Positions 27,599 to 37,905 of a stretch of 64,000 nt of DNA are shown piece after piece; the first letter of the stretch is position 1, and each line of letters begins with the position of its first letter. A program made the position numbers and the translations under genes. This DNA is from Anisakis pegreffii. Its lineage: Eukaryota; Nematoda; Chromadorea; Rhabditida; Anisakidae. The DNA lies in NCBI GenBank assembly GCA_035041965.1, contig JAPYMA010000530.1:1-64000 (forward strand). Reading direction: 5' to 3'. Under the pieces are notes generated by a model, which made no database searches, was not told where the DNA came from, and saw only the letters and a list, made by a program, of their open reading frames with translations.

Positions 27599-28899
27599 GC
27601 CATACGTTTCTCTATGTGCTTCCTCATGAAGGAAAAAAGTGCTCACGTTGATCTGCTGTGAGTCATTTTATAACACGATATCATGTCAGTGGATAACCGG
27701 CGATTTCTTTTCAGCTCACTGAAGAAATCGTGTGTTCTTGGATTCAAGACGCAAGAAGACTATCCTTATCAAAGCTGTGTGCTATCGTTGGGTATGCAGA
27801 AAACGATGAATGATAATGAATATGATCTATGGAGTGATCATAGGGAGGCATACACTTGTATTTGTTCGTAGTGAGTGATATTTGCTGAATGCGTGAATCT
27901 TAAGGAAATGTGCGAATGAAACTGATGAATAAGAAATCAGTAGCTTGCTTAGCCACTGCCTTTCAACGTCATTCAACATACCCGATCCCCATGCGTAAGC
28001 ATTCTCTTTCTATCAACCTGAAAAGTAGAAAATTCGTTCACAACCGACGTGTCTACCAAAATTCAAAACTGTATGTTTCATTGAAAGATTACGAAGCGGA
28101 TCTGATCGCTACGGTGGTCAATTGAAACGATTCAATATGTAAGCGAAGTAAAATAATTGTAGGTCTTTTCAGTGAAGTAAGCAGCCCGTACCATGCATAG
28201 TTAATGATCGTTTCGAACATGACTGGTCAGTCAGTCAAGTAAGAGAAGCAATGTTCAGCTGAAGTGCACCCACCGAACACAGCAGTCGAATATTTACAAA
28301 ATGAGTTTGTTAAAAACAAATTGTGCTATAAGGAAATTATGCACAATAAGAAGCTTATAAACAAAATTCTCGATTCGATATTGTTTATACTTAAGATAAG
28401 TAAATTTGCCTGCCAATTATTGAACCATTATTTGAGGTTATTGATGGCTTGGTGGAGAAATTTCAGCCTTCAAAATCGGTCTTGCGAATTTGAATTGAAT
28501 TCAAGCAAGAGGATGTGTGTATTGTTGATAGTAGCAATTGGAATGGAATGCGTTCTTATAAGAGTGCATTTCTTTCTAATGAGGACTCGAATATGACAAG
28601 AATTACCATGCATACATTAAGTGTATTGTATGTATCATTTAAATGTGAATGAATATCGTTTGAATAATTTCTTTGCTGATTGATTGTAAATGAAATCCCA
28701 ACTCAAGTGACAATAGGGCATGCTGAATCACCAAGACAATCATATAAGACGAGCTGAGATGCTATGAATTCAATGGAAAGAGAGTAAAATCGCATCGAAA
28801 CGTGAATTGTTTCTTTGAACGGTGAACGAATTGAAAAGTAAATTCAACTTAAAAGCGTCTTAGGTTACACACTTCAGGTATTGTAGTTGTTTGATCTCG
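27599..28899. other. Upstream region of the ACCS-like gene
   Basis: This lies between the 5' end of the ACCS-like gene (-) and a weak plus-strand candidate. Plus-strand open frames at 27683-27871 (ATG start), 27910-28125 and 28264-28596 have splice-like sites but no recognisable domain and no phase-consistent chain. It is the likely promoter region of the minus-strand gene and may hold its 5' untranslated exon. Confidence 0.45.
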
Positions 28900-29226
28900 A
28901 TGGCACTTCACTTTCATGCTCAAGGGTTGTGCGGGGTATCTTTCAGCGACTGACACCATAGAGAGTTGGAAATTCGAAGTTGACACACCGACTTCCCGAA
29001 ATAACGAATTTTTAAACAGGCTGTCTTGAGATCAGCCAGTCCTTATCAACTGTTCGATAAGTACTACCTGGATGAACTAAGAAATGATCAGCCAACAACA
29101 ACAACAGAAAGCGAAAACACAAGACGTGATGTAAGAAATCTCATGATCGTCGGTATAAGTCCCGAGACTCACCTACTGCTGACAATTGTAATAATCAACA
29201 ATATCTTCTCAATTCAGCCAAATTAG
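28900..29226 (+). CDS. Hypothetical small protein, three exons
   Basis: Tentative model: exons 28900-28935 (starts ATGGCACTTCAC), 29020-29130 and 29218-29226, about 51 aa, ending in TAG. Exon 2 is the convincing part: acceptor TTTTTAAACAG, donor GAT|GTAAGA, and a hydrophilic product containing SPYQLFDKYYLDELRND followed by a threonine run. A second donor (GTCG|GTATAAGT) would give a longer end, AKLVLNALKHRNK. AATAAA at 29310-29315 lies downstream. No family is recognised and exon 1 is a guess. The stretch could also belong to a longer gene on this strand. Confidence 0.3.
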
Positions 29227-29843
29227 TTCTGAACGCTCTGAAACACCGAAACAAGTAGATTTCGAATGAAAGAAGTTATTTTAGTCACTACGAATTGAAC
29301 GTTTGAAATAATAAACATTTCATTTGTTAGTCAATGATTCCTTCTTCCATAATGATTCATTCTTTTTCAATCGTTAGCTAATTTCAATTTCCATTCACAT
29401 TCGTTATCCAACGATTTCTTTATCATACGAACAAATCATCACCATGAACAGTGTTCCTTGCATTCGCCTAACATGTTGTTGTTCAATCGCTCAACATTTT
29501 CATAGAGCAACGCAATAGGCGTCAATAATGCATTGCGCATACAAACGCCACATGTTATTGTGCGTAGTATCATATACGCTCAATGCTAACAACTGCGTTC
29601 GTTGTGAACGCGAAAAACATCTGTGAGTTTCTGCATTTCCAGGAATGCAGTGCTTGTCACTACTATCACACGCAGTGTTGATCGGTTCATTGGTGCAGTT
29701 TAATAGTTTGAAGAATTCAGAAAATTTATCGTAACACGCTTGAACAAGACTTTTGCGCTAGTGAATTGTCGAGCACGATTGGTTACTGCACAGATTTAGC
29801 AGGTGAATGTAATTGCTTTCAGAAAGATTCAATCGAAAGCACG

Positions 29844-32800
29844 ATGTCTTCAGATGATCGAAACTCATCCATATCATTAACAATTCCTCTTGTCGGCGTT
29901 CTGGCATCGGTAACCCTCATACTGATTAGGTGATCTATTTTTTCGCGTGCTTTCTCATCTCTCAATTGTATACTTGTTTTTTTTTTTTAATTAGGAAATT
30001 CGAATTCACAGTCACCGATGAAATGGTTTTGAGCGACAATCGGTCTAGAAATGATAATATTTGTAACATTTGTGGGAGTTTTTACAGAATCATTGGATAG
30101 TTTGTGATCCATAAAACGGTATTTCTTAGTTCACGGTCAGTTTTCTCAGAGTGTTGAAAAATACGACGACCATAATGCAGAGATTTTGATAGGGAAGGTT
30201 GTTCGGATGGAATATCATGGAAATGCATGTGTTGATCGAATCGATTCGAATCATTCAGTTGGGTGAACATTCTGAATTAGGTTCGAGATGGGCACAAACT
30301 GAACAAGCGAATAGCAATGTTTTTTTGCAATGTTGAAATGCTTGATTGCTGAATGTATTGTACGTATTGTTCAAGTTGACTTATGATGACGAGGTTGAAT
30401 CGTCAAGCACTCTCTTCGTCCAAGTGCCGATCACCATTTCCAAACACATGCTCAGCAGCAGGCATTTGACAGCAATCGAAGCGATCATGTTCATTTACTG
30501 CTCAACGATTTTCACTTTCAGAAAATACTTCAAAGGTGCACAATTCAAAGAGAACATTTCGGCAAAAGGCAAAATTGTGTTCGTGACTGGTGCGAATAAT
30601 GGTATTGGTAAGCAGACGGCAAGGGAGTTGAACTTAAGAGGTGCCAAAGTGTATATGCTATGCAGAAACGAAGATCGTGCTCGAAGCGCTCGTATCGATT
30701 TAGTCAAGGTCATTTCGTTTCCGATCAGCCACTTATTCTAGTTCCGTGATCCCGAAAGCACTTCCGTGGTTTATCGATAAGCTCAGCTCTTTCCGATCTC
30801 TACTGAACCGAACGAGTCAAGAAACGGATGCAAATTGAACCTCGGAAGCAAAAGATAATTCCGCAAATGATTTTCAGCTGGGTTGTGAGCCAACACGTTT
30901 GATTATCAAGCAAGTCGATTTAGCTAATTTCTCAAGTATTCGCCAATTTGCGGCTGATATTAAAAACGGTCATTATCTTCACAGTTAAACCACGCTTTCC
31001 ATATAATTCTTCCACTTCTCATTGAAATGATTCACGTAATTATTGGTGAACAAATTTTCATTGAACAATAATTGAACAAACATTTGATCAGTAACGGAAA
31101 AATTTTTGACGGAGTTTGATCACGGCATTGAAAACCGACCATCATTTCAGCAGTATCTGACGAAGCTTTCACAGCTCGTTTTGAAAAAAAAACAGCTTTC
31201 CTTTCCAAGAAAGATATCAAAATGAAAGTGGAAATAAAAACCATTCAAATCAGCGATAAATGAATTCAGCTTGAAACAAAACAAGAAAAACGTCTTGAAT
31301 TAAAATGCTACCGAAACACCCGTCAGTGGCATCAGTTTCAAAACGATGAAATCGTTCTCCACCCTTCTTTTGTCTGCACAAAATTTTATGTTGTTGAATT
31401 TTCTGATGAGAAGATTTGAACAGTGAGCAGTCGGTGATTGTTTTAATTTAAGAAGTTGACAAGGTGGATGTTCTAATCAACAATGCAGGTATTATGTTCT
31501 ATCCACGATTCGAGAAGACTGTTGATGGTTTCGAGACCACTTGGCAGACGAATTATCTTGGTAGTTTGTTGATTCATTCAGTCAACGCTTAGAAGCACTC
31601 ACTGTGAAAATACGCCTCTTTGTAACTACTATTGAATACCATTTCTGCCAAAGCTCCATTGTTCAGTCAATTGAATCGCTCAGTTTAGAAAACGTCAAAC
31701 GTCCGCTTGAACCTGAGTTCATCGTCCTATCAGAGTTATCTTCGTTTTGAGAAGAATTTCATGCACTCCACCACTTTAACGATTAGTTCTGCAGCACTCA
31801 CAAATCATATGCGGTTTTGCCGTCCAAATATACCGTTGAGTCTTATTTTTCCAAGCAAACCGACACTCCAGTGTCATCTTCTTCAGTTGACAGTCCTTTC
31901 TATTCTCTCAATTTTTTGTGGTATCCAGCGTATTTTCAGGGCATTTTCTGCTCACCGAATTGATGTTACCAATATTAAGAAAGTCACCAGGTGCTCGCGT
32001 CATCAACGTTTCGAGTGCACTTCACAAGAGTGCCGATAGTGTTGAATTTTCGGTAGTCAACGACAAGAAGAATTTCAACCGTTCACTTCCATACAATCGT
32101 TCGAAACTTGCTCAAGTTTGTTTCCCGCTGATTCGTTACGATTCGTAAACATTCACCATAATTTCAACTGAACATGATAGTTGAGCAGTTGTTTAATGCA
32201 ATTCAATTTAACGACGAACCTTATTCCAATTTGAATTGTTCGAATCGAAATCATTACTGAGGAACGTGCAAAGGATGGGTTCGATATTTGGTTGCGGATG
32301 TCTTGAAATTAACAAGAAACCGCACTTTTCGAACGTCTAGTATCTAGTGATCTTAAGTTATTGATAATTTGCATTCATTTAAAGACCTCGTATTACGTTT
32401 CTCAGTACTTATATTTTAATTTGATACATTTGTTATTGTTTCTCCAACTGTAAATACTACGTCAACTAATATGCACTTTTTCAGTTGTTTGTTTTCGCTT
32501 GGTTTGTTGATCACCTGAACTAATTGTTGTAATCAGTCTTGAAACAGACTTCAACGATGCTGTATCGGAATGAACAATGTTTAATTTGAGGTAATGCATG
32601 CACGAGAGCTGACGCGTCGTTTACGTACAATGGATCCAACGTGCACCGTCACAATCAATTCACTACATCCTGGCGTGTGTTATACGGATTTGGGTCGTTT
32701 CACATACCTCAACAAAACACCTCTCAAGCAAATTTTCGCTCCTCTTTTGTGGCTCATCATGAAAACCGATAAGGTCAGACTGTTGGCCGACATGTTCTCT

Positions 32801-33358
32801 CCCTTCACCTTGCAACGACTGTTCGACGAAAATTCGTCAGTTTGGTTGAACTGGAATGCTTGTGATTCCTTTCGAAACAAGTTGTTTTTTGTTTACAGGA
32901 TGGCGCACAAACGTCACTTTTTCTTGCGTTGAGCAAACAAGTTGACGGTATATCCGGGAAATACTTCGGGTATCTTACTCCTTTTGAATAAAATCATAAC
33001 TAATTGTCTGTATGTTCTTGTTCAATGTTAAGGGTAATTAATGAAACGTTCTTTCTAGCTTCACTAACCCTCACTTATCGAGTTAGCAATGTTAATTAGA
33101 ATATCTCTTAGGTTGAATCACTTCATCACACTCCTGCACATCTAAACCATTAAGAACAACGTTGAACTTATCGAGTAAAGTGAACATCGATTGCAAAATG
33201 TTGCATCTGATCCTTTGCAAATTTCATATTTGCAATAATTTAAAGATATTTTTTACAGAGAGTGTAAAGAGCATGAACCGTCACCAAAAGCTCTCGACAA
33301 CGACGCTTCTAATGTGTTATACAATGACAGTCTTGAAGCAGTTGGGCTAGGCAAGTAA
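29844..33358 (+). CDS. dhs-22-like: Membrane-anchored short-chain dehydrogenase/reductase (retinol dehydrogenase / dhs-22-like)
   Basis: Eight exons: 29844-29929, 30522-30708, 30878-30968, 31453-31560, 31940-32115, 32591-32773, 32899-32969 and 33259-33358, all in phase, 333 aa. Residues about 10-28 form an N-terminal membrane anchor. The Rossmann fold carries TGANNGIG (51-58, NADP(H)/NAD(H) binding), NNAG (131-134), the catalytic-serine strand INVSS (179-183) and YNRSK (Y209-K213, catalytic pair). HPGVCYTDLGR follows, then a C-terminal FGECKEHEP segment typical of RDH11-14-like proteins. The expected role is NAD(P)(H)-dependent oxidation or reduction of retinoid, steroid or lipid carbonyls at the ER or mitochondrial membrane; the substrate cannot be read from sequence. 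Exon 1 was chosen because its donor leaves two bases that complete arginine 29 of RKYFKG. The stop seen if exon 7 is read through at GYLTPFE is avoided by a phase-2 donor leading into exon 8. Confidence 0.92.
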
Positions 33359-33532
33359 CTGTGTCGGATGCACCGGTGTATGGTCTATTTGAACGATGGC
33401 CCAGTTGAAACTCTGTATTTTTAGTCCTCATGACGATTTTAAATTGTTTTTTTTTTGGTTCTGATGATTGATTGAACTTTCGTAGAAAGCTGTGTGTATT
33501 GTTTGAAAATTCTTCCAAGTGACTGAATAGCT

Positions 33533-33538
33533 AATAAA
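33533..33538 (+). terminator. AATAAA poly(A) signal of the short-chain dehydrogenase gene
   Basis: Located 175 bases after the stop codon at 33358, in the right orientation. Confidence 0.55.
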
Positions 33539-33997
33539 CGTGTATTGCAATATGATGAAAATACGCAATACGTGCAGAACAATATTCAAGTTGCAATATC
33601 AAATGATAACCGTCTGAAACTAATTGCGACCACATCAGTAGGAACAATTTCATTCCATTATCTGGATTTTCGATATAGAACTGATTTGTTGTTTTGTCTT
33701 GCTAGTAAATTGACAGAATATGATGAGCATATCTTTTACATCACACGTGAGCATATAACTAAATAAATCAATTCAAAGATGTGAATCAACACAAAAACTT
33801 CATTCAGAATGATTAGTAATTCGCACTGAAGTTCGTAAAATCATTTGAACACGCTCATCTCTTCTAAACAACGAAAGACGTTAAATTATTCAGACTGTGT
33901 CTTCGCATAACGATCGACATCAAAAACATAAATTCCAAATAAAGTCGCCTAATAAAACATTCGTACGATTCAGATGTGAATATATACGGTCCATACG
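33539..33997. other. Spacer between two convergent genes
   Basis: AT-rich and without a recognisable gene. The open frame at 33545-33766 has no ATG and no family features. Confidence 0.6.
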
Positions 33998-34003
33998 TTT
34001 ATT
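33998..34003 (-). terminator. AATAAA poly(A) signal of the 138-aa membrane protein gene
   Basis: TTTATT on the plus strand, 81 bases past the minus-strand stop codon at 34084. Confidence 0.55.
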
Positions 34004-34083
34004 ATGTAATGTTTCGAAAACACGACCAAACCTATATATAGAGAACTTCTACATCTTATGAATAACAACCTTACTAAAAGCTA

Positions 34084-34910
34084 TCAATGTCCACTGGCTT
34101 CGGGTTCTCCAGCTTTCTTGAGTGGATTATATTTTCTGAAATATTCGGCGTCTTGTCGCTTTTGCCTAATGCCATACCAGTGCTCTACCTCATGATGGTG
34201 CAAGTTGTCGTACATCTGATGATGAAGAATCTTGTGTCTTGGTTTCACTGAAACACAGTTTGTTATTCCCCTGACGAAATTAGCAGCCAAACTTAGCACA
34301 TAAACTTCCATAATTGTTACGAATGAAGAACACTTCAAAGTAAGTGAAAACATAGAAACGAACTTTCCTCATATGAATGGAAATTTTCTAGGAAAACAAA
34401 ATCAGCTTGTAAGAGGAGGTTACCTGGAAGGACGAACTTGTAGAATCCGTAAACCATGAGACCAGAATAAATGTAGTACCGAAAGACGGGCAGATATTTC
34501 CAGCAATGTCTCCAAGACCACATACGGAACTGTAACCATTCCTCGCATTACAACTCGAGATTAAAACTATGAATTTGACTCGTTCATTAAGAAATACAAC
34601 ACTAGATACTTCCACGTAAAATATGTTTTCATGGGGAATATTTCTCAAGCATGCGAATACGAATGAATAAATATTTAAGATCTAAAGTGATGAACTACAC
34701 GAACTGCTGGCATCTAAAAATCTAAGAAATGACAACAATACTGTGGACGTGACATTTGCTTACCCATTCTTGAGCAGTCCATGGCCTAGCAGGCATGAAC
34801 GGATCGAGTTTTGCAGCAGGTATGGGAGCGTTGGGACTGAAAAGAACAACGACGGCACCCTTCACCGTTTCGGCAGTATATTTTGCCGCATCGATCAGCT
34901 TCGAGCCCAT
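34084..34910 (-). CDS. Small single-pass membrane protein, possibly mitochondrial
   Basis: Three exons, high to low: 34910-34764, 34529-34424 and 34247-34084, in phase, 138 aa. The start is a true ATG at 34910. Residues 1-49 contain a Pro/Ala-rich segment (SPNAPIPAAKLDPFMPARP). Residues about 64-83 (VFRYYIYSGLMVYGFYKFVL) form one membrane segment, preceded by the basic WSWRHCWKY. The tail is charged and His-rich (HHHEVEHWYGIRQKR) and ends EPEASGH. Size, a single aromatic-rich helix and flanking basic residues resemble accessory subunits of respiratory complexes such as the NDUFB group, but I cannot assign one. The exons are clean and the composition is coding-like, so the gene itself is secure and the function is not. 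It lies tail-to-tail with the short-chain dehydrogenase gene. Confidence 0.8.
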
Positions 34911-36390
34911 TCTAACGGAGAAGGTTCAACTGCAAACAATCGCAAAAAGGTTCAACTGAAAACAATTGATGATATACGCAAAAATCTTGAGGAAACTCCA
35001 TCGATTATGTAACAGAAGATGAGAGCGAATACGCGAAAACAACAACTGAGGAAATCTGAAACAAAAAATGAATCAAACCGCAAAATCTACACTACCCAAT
35101 CGAATCTCCAATGCGGCTTTCTGATAAGCAAACCTCGAACAAAATTCGCTGTGTGGATGGTAAGCTGACAGTTCGCCAAATATGAATGGAATGAATGTTC
35201 GCCAAGTGATGGAACTCACATTTCTATTTGATAGGTGTTAAGAAATGTTAATTTCTTACCCATATAACGGGTATGAATGCGGCAGATTCAAGCATCACTT
35301 TGTAGCGCAGATCCAGGAGTACAGAATCTGATGTATAAGTTGAACACTAATAAAGACATGCTTGAGATTTTCTATTTGCTTTGAAGTACAAAAAGTTCAA
35401 GAAATAATTGAAATTGCTACCCACCCGACAGGGAAAATTCATAACCAAGAGATATACCATCCTGTTGGCGAGACCGAGTACCCTAGGAAAGTGCAATACA
35501 CTTTGAACCTAATTGTTAAGTTACGAGAGTTATACCACTTGGCGTGATCAGCAGATATGTTCAATTGTCACAATTGGCATAAATACTGGAGTGATTGAAA
35601 TTCTTTTTGGTCTGAGAGAAAAAATTGGTAAGAAAGATGCATATCACCCAGAGGCTCTTGTACACCTTAACCAAAGTAGATGCAGTGTAATGAAATGAGC
35701 GGATTAACTATATGAGATAGCTCCAGAGAATCGTCACTATTACTGAAAGTAAACAAACAATGGAATATAGATTTGTTCTGAATATGATTGAAGCATTTGA
35801 ATGTATTGGAATAAAAATTTAAGCAGTCAAATAATTTGACGCGTTGATTAATCTCTTAACTCACTTTCCATTCATAACAATGGTCTACCCAATCGGCAGG
35901 ACATTTCAAAATTTATTTTTCGACCTAGTGCACAAATCTTTTGGAACAATTGCTGCAATGTTCGGAAGGAATTCTTACAAAATTTCCAATGTTACCAACG
36001 AATCGGTTCGAAAATATTTTCCAAAACTGACGGAACCTTATCAAAACTTCTTCAAATGGATATACACATACAACAACACTCTCGCATGTGTGTACGCATA
36101 TAATTAAATCTCAGGGTGGTATAGATGTGCATGTTGCATATATTTTGAGTGGCACTGTTTATCAGTTGAGAAACAATCACCGTAGCACCTGAATACCAAG
36201 CGCATTTGGGAAAAATGGGAAACAGCCCTATGTTACTCCCGCAAATTGCTAATTATACCGGTAATCAACTGAAGACGAACAAATTGCTCATTGTCAGCAA
36301 AAAGGGTCACTTTTTCCGAAAATTTTCATTTGCCGCATTTATCGGCCTACAAGGCACACTTGAATGACTTTAATTTTCTCAAAAATCGAC
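34911..36390. other. Region without a supported gene
   Basis: Upstream of the small membrane protein gene. Plus-strand frames at 35362-35547 and 35844-36107 look locally coding-like, but I find no phase-consistent exon chain or family. A short direct repeat of GGTTCAACTGNAAACAAT lies at about 34923 and 34951. The first few hundred bases are the likely promoter of the minus-strand gene. Confidence 0.45.
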
Positions 36391-36425
36391 GGTGCGTCTT
36401 ACAACCCGGAGCGCCTTATAAATGG
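36391..36425 (+). mobile_element. Fragment resembling a widespread DNA-transposon motif
   Basis: The stretch contains GGTGCGTCTTACAACCCGG followed by AGCGCCTTATAAATGG. As I recall, paired 'GTGCGTCTTATAA...GCGCCTTATA' words recur in DNA-transposon-derived repeats of many animals. No transposase frame or terminal repeats are visible, so this would be a decayed remnant next to the 405-bp tandem repeat. Confidence 0.35.
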
Positions 36426-36539
36426 ATTAATTCTGGTCGCTGACCTCGAGGCAGCATTGCATGGCACGCGGCGCTGCGTTAAGGTTTATAAGTGCATTGT
36501 TGATGGATGTATTGCTTTATAGTCGGGTACAACTATGGT

Positions 36540-37905
36540 TTGGAGGAGGAGATGTAGGCATTTTATTAATACTATCTCGGGTGCCACCTTCAAGGCTACC
36601 ATAAGCTCAAGTTTGCCCACTAACATCTGAATTTTTTTGCATTGGTCGATCCAGCTAGATCTCTTCATTCTGAAAAACATATATTTTGTCAGGCGATTAT
36701 GCTTTCCTGAAGAGATATAGCCATATTCATAGATCTATCTCAATTAGATAGCACAGTTGCGCTCATTCATAAGAATTGATCACTGTAGAGCTACCAATTC
36801 GTTAATACAGCAATAGGCTGTTTGCGATATTCGAGCTCACCGTCTTCTCAGGTTTGCCCGGAAACATGCGAATTTCTTTTCACCGTTCGATCCATCAGAA
36901 CCCCTAGATTCAGAATATTAAAAATTTTACTGAGCAATTTAGCTTAGTTGAGGAGATATAGGCATTTTATTAATACTATCTCGGGTGCCACCTTCAAGGC
37001 TACCGTAAGCTCAAGTTTGCCCACTAACATATGAATTTTTTTGCATCAGTCGATCCAGCTGGATCTCCTCATTCAGAAAAAAATATATTTTGTCGAGCGA
37101 TTTTGTTATCCTGAGCAGACATAGCCATTTTCTGCAGATATGTCTCAATTCAATAGCGCAGTCGCGCTCATTCATACAAATTGATCACTATAGAGCAATC
37201 AATACGTTCATATTAGCAATAGGCGGTTTGCGATCTTCGAGCTAACCGTCTTCTCAGGTTTGCCCGGAAACATGCGAATTTCTTTTCACCGTTCGATCCA
37301 GCAGAACCTCTAGATTCAGAATATTAAAAATTTTACTGAGCAATTTGGCTTAGTTGAGGAGATATAGGCATTTTATTAATACTATCTCGGGTGCCACCTT
37401 CAAGGCTACCGTAAGCTCAAGTTTGCCCACTAACATATGAATTTTTTGCATCAGTCGATCCAGCTGGATCTCCTCATTCAGAAAAACATATATTTTGTCG
37501 AGCGATTTTGTTATCCTGAGCAGACATAGCCATTTTCTGCAGATATATCTCAATTCAGATAGCGCAGTTCGCGCTCGTTCATACAAATTGATCACTATAG
37601 AGCTAATCAATACGTTCATATAGCAATAGGCGGATTGCGATCTTCGAGCTAACCATCTTCTCAGGTTTGCCCGGAAACATGTGAATTTCTTTTCAACGTT
37701 CCATCCAGAAGAACCTCTAGATTCGGAATATTATGAATTTTACTGAGCAATTTGGCTTAGTTGAGGAGATATAGGCATTTTATTAATACTGTCTCGGGTG
37801 CCACCTTCAAGGCTACCGTAAGCTCAAGTATGCCCAATAATATATGATTTTTTTGCATCAGTCGATCCAGCTGGATCCCCTTATTCAGAAAAAACATATC
37901 TTTAG
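36540..37905. repeat. Tandem repeat, about 405-bp unit, 3.4 copies
   Basis: The marker GGCATTTTATTAATACT recurs at 36557, 36961, 37367 and 37774 (spacings 404, 406, 407). It is followed each time by the same blocks: GTGCCACCTTCAAGGCTACC, AAGCTCAAGT, GATCCAGCTGGATC and CAGGTTTGCCCGGAAACATG. Copies differ by scattered substitutions and 1-3-base indels, so the array is older or less homogenised than the 388-bp satellite. Minus-strand frames inside the units share MLVGKLEL and LKVAPEIVLIKCL. This is repeat identity and not evidence of a gene. Confidence 0.9.

Noticed and set aside
36486..37619. Minus-strand frames sharing LKVAPEIVLIKCL in the 405-bp repeat
   Set aside because: The shared peptide simply reflects the repeated DNA. 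Frames break at different places in each copy.
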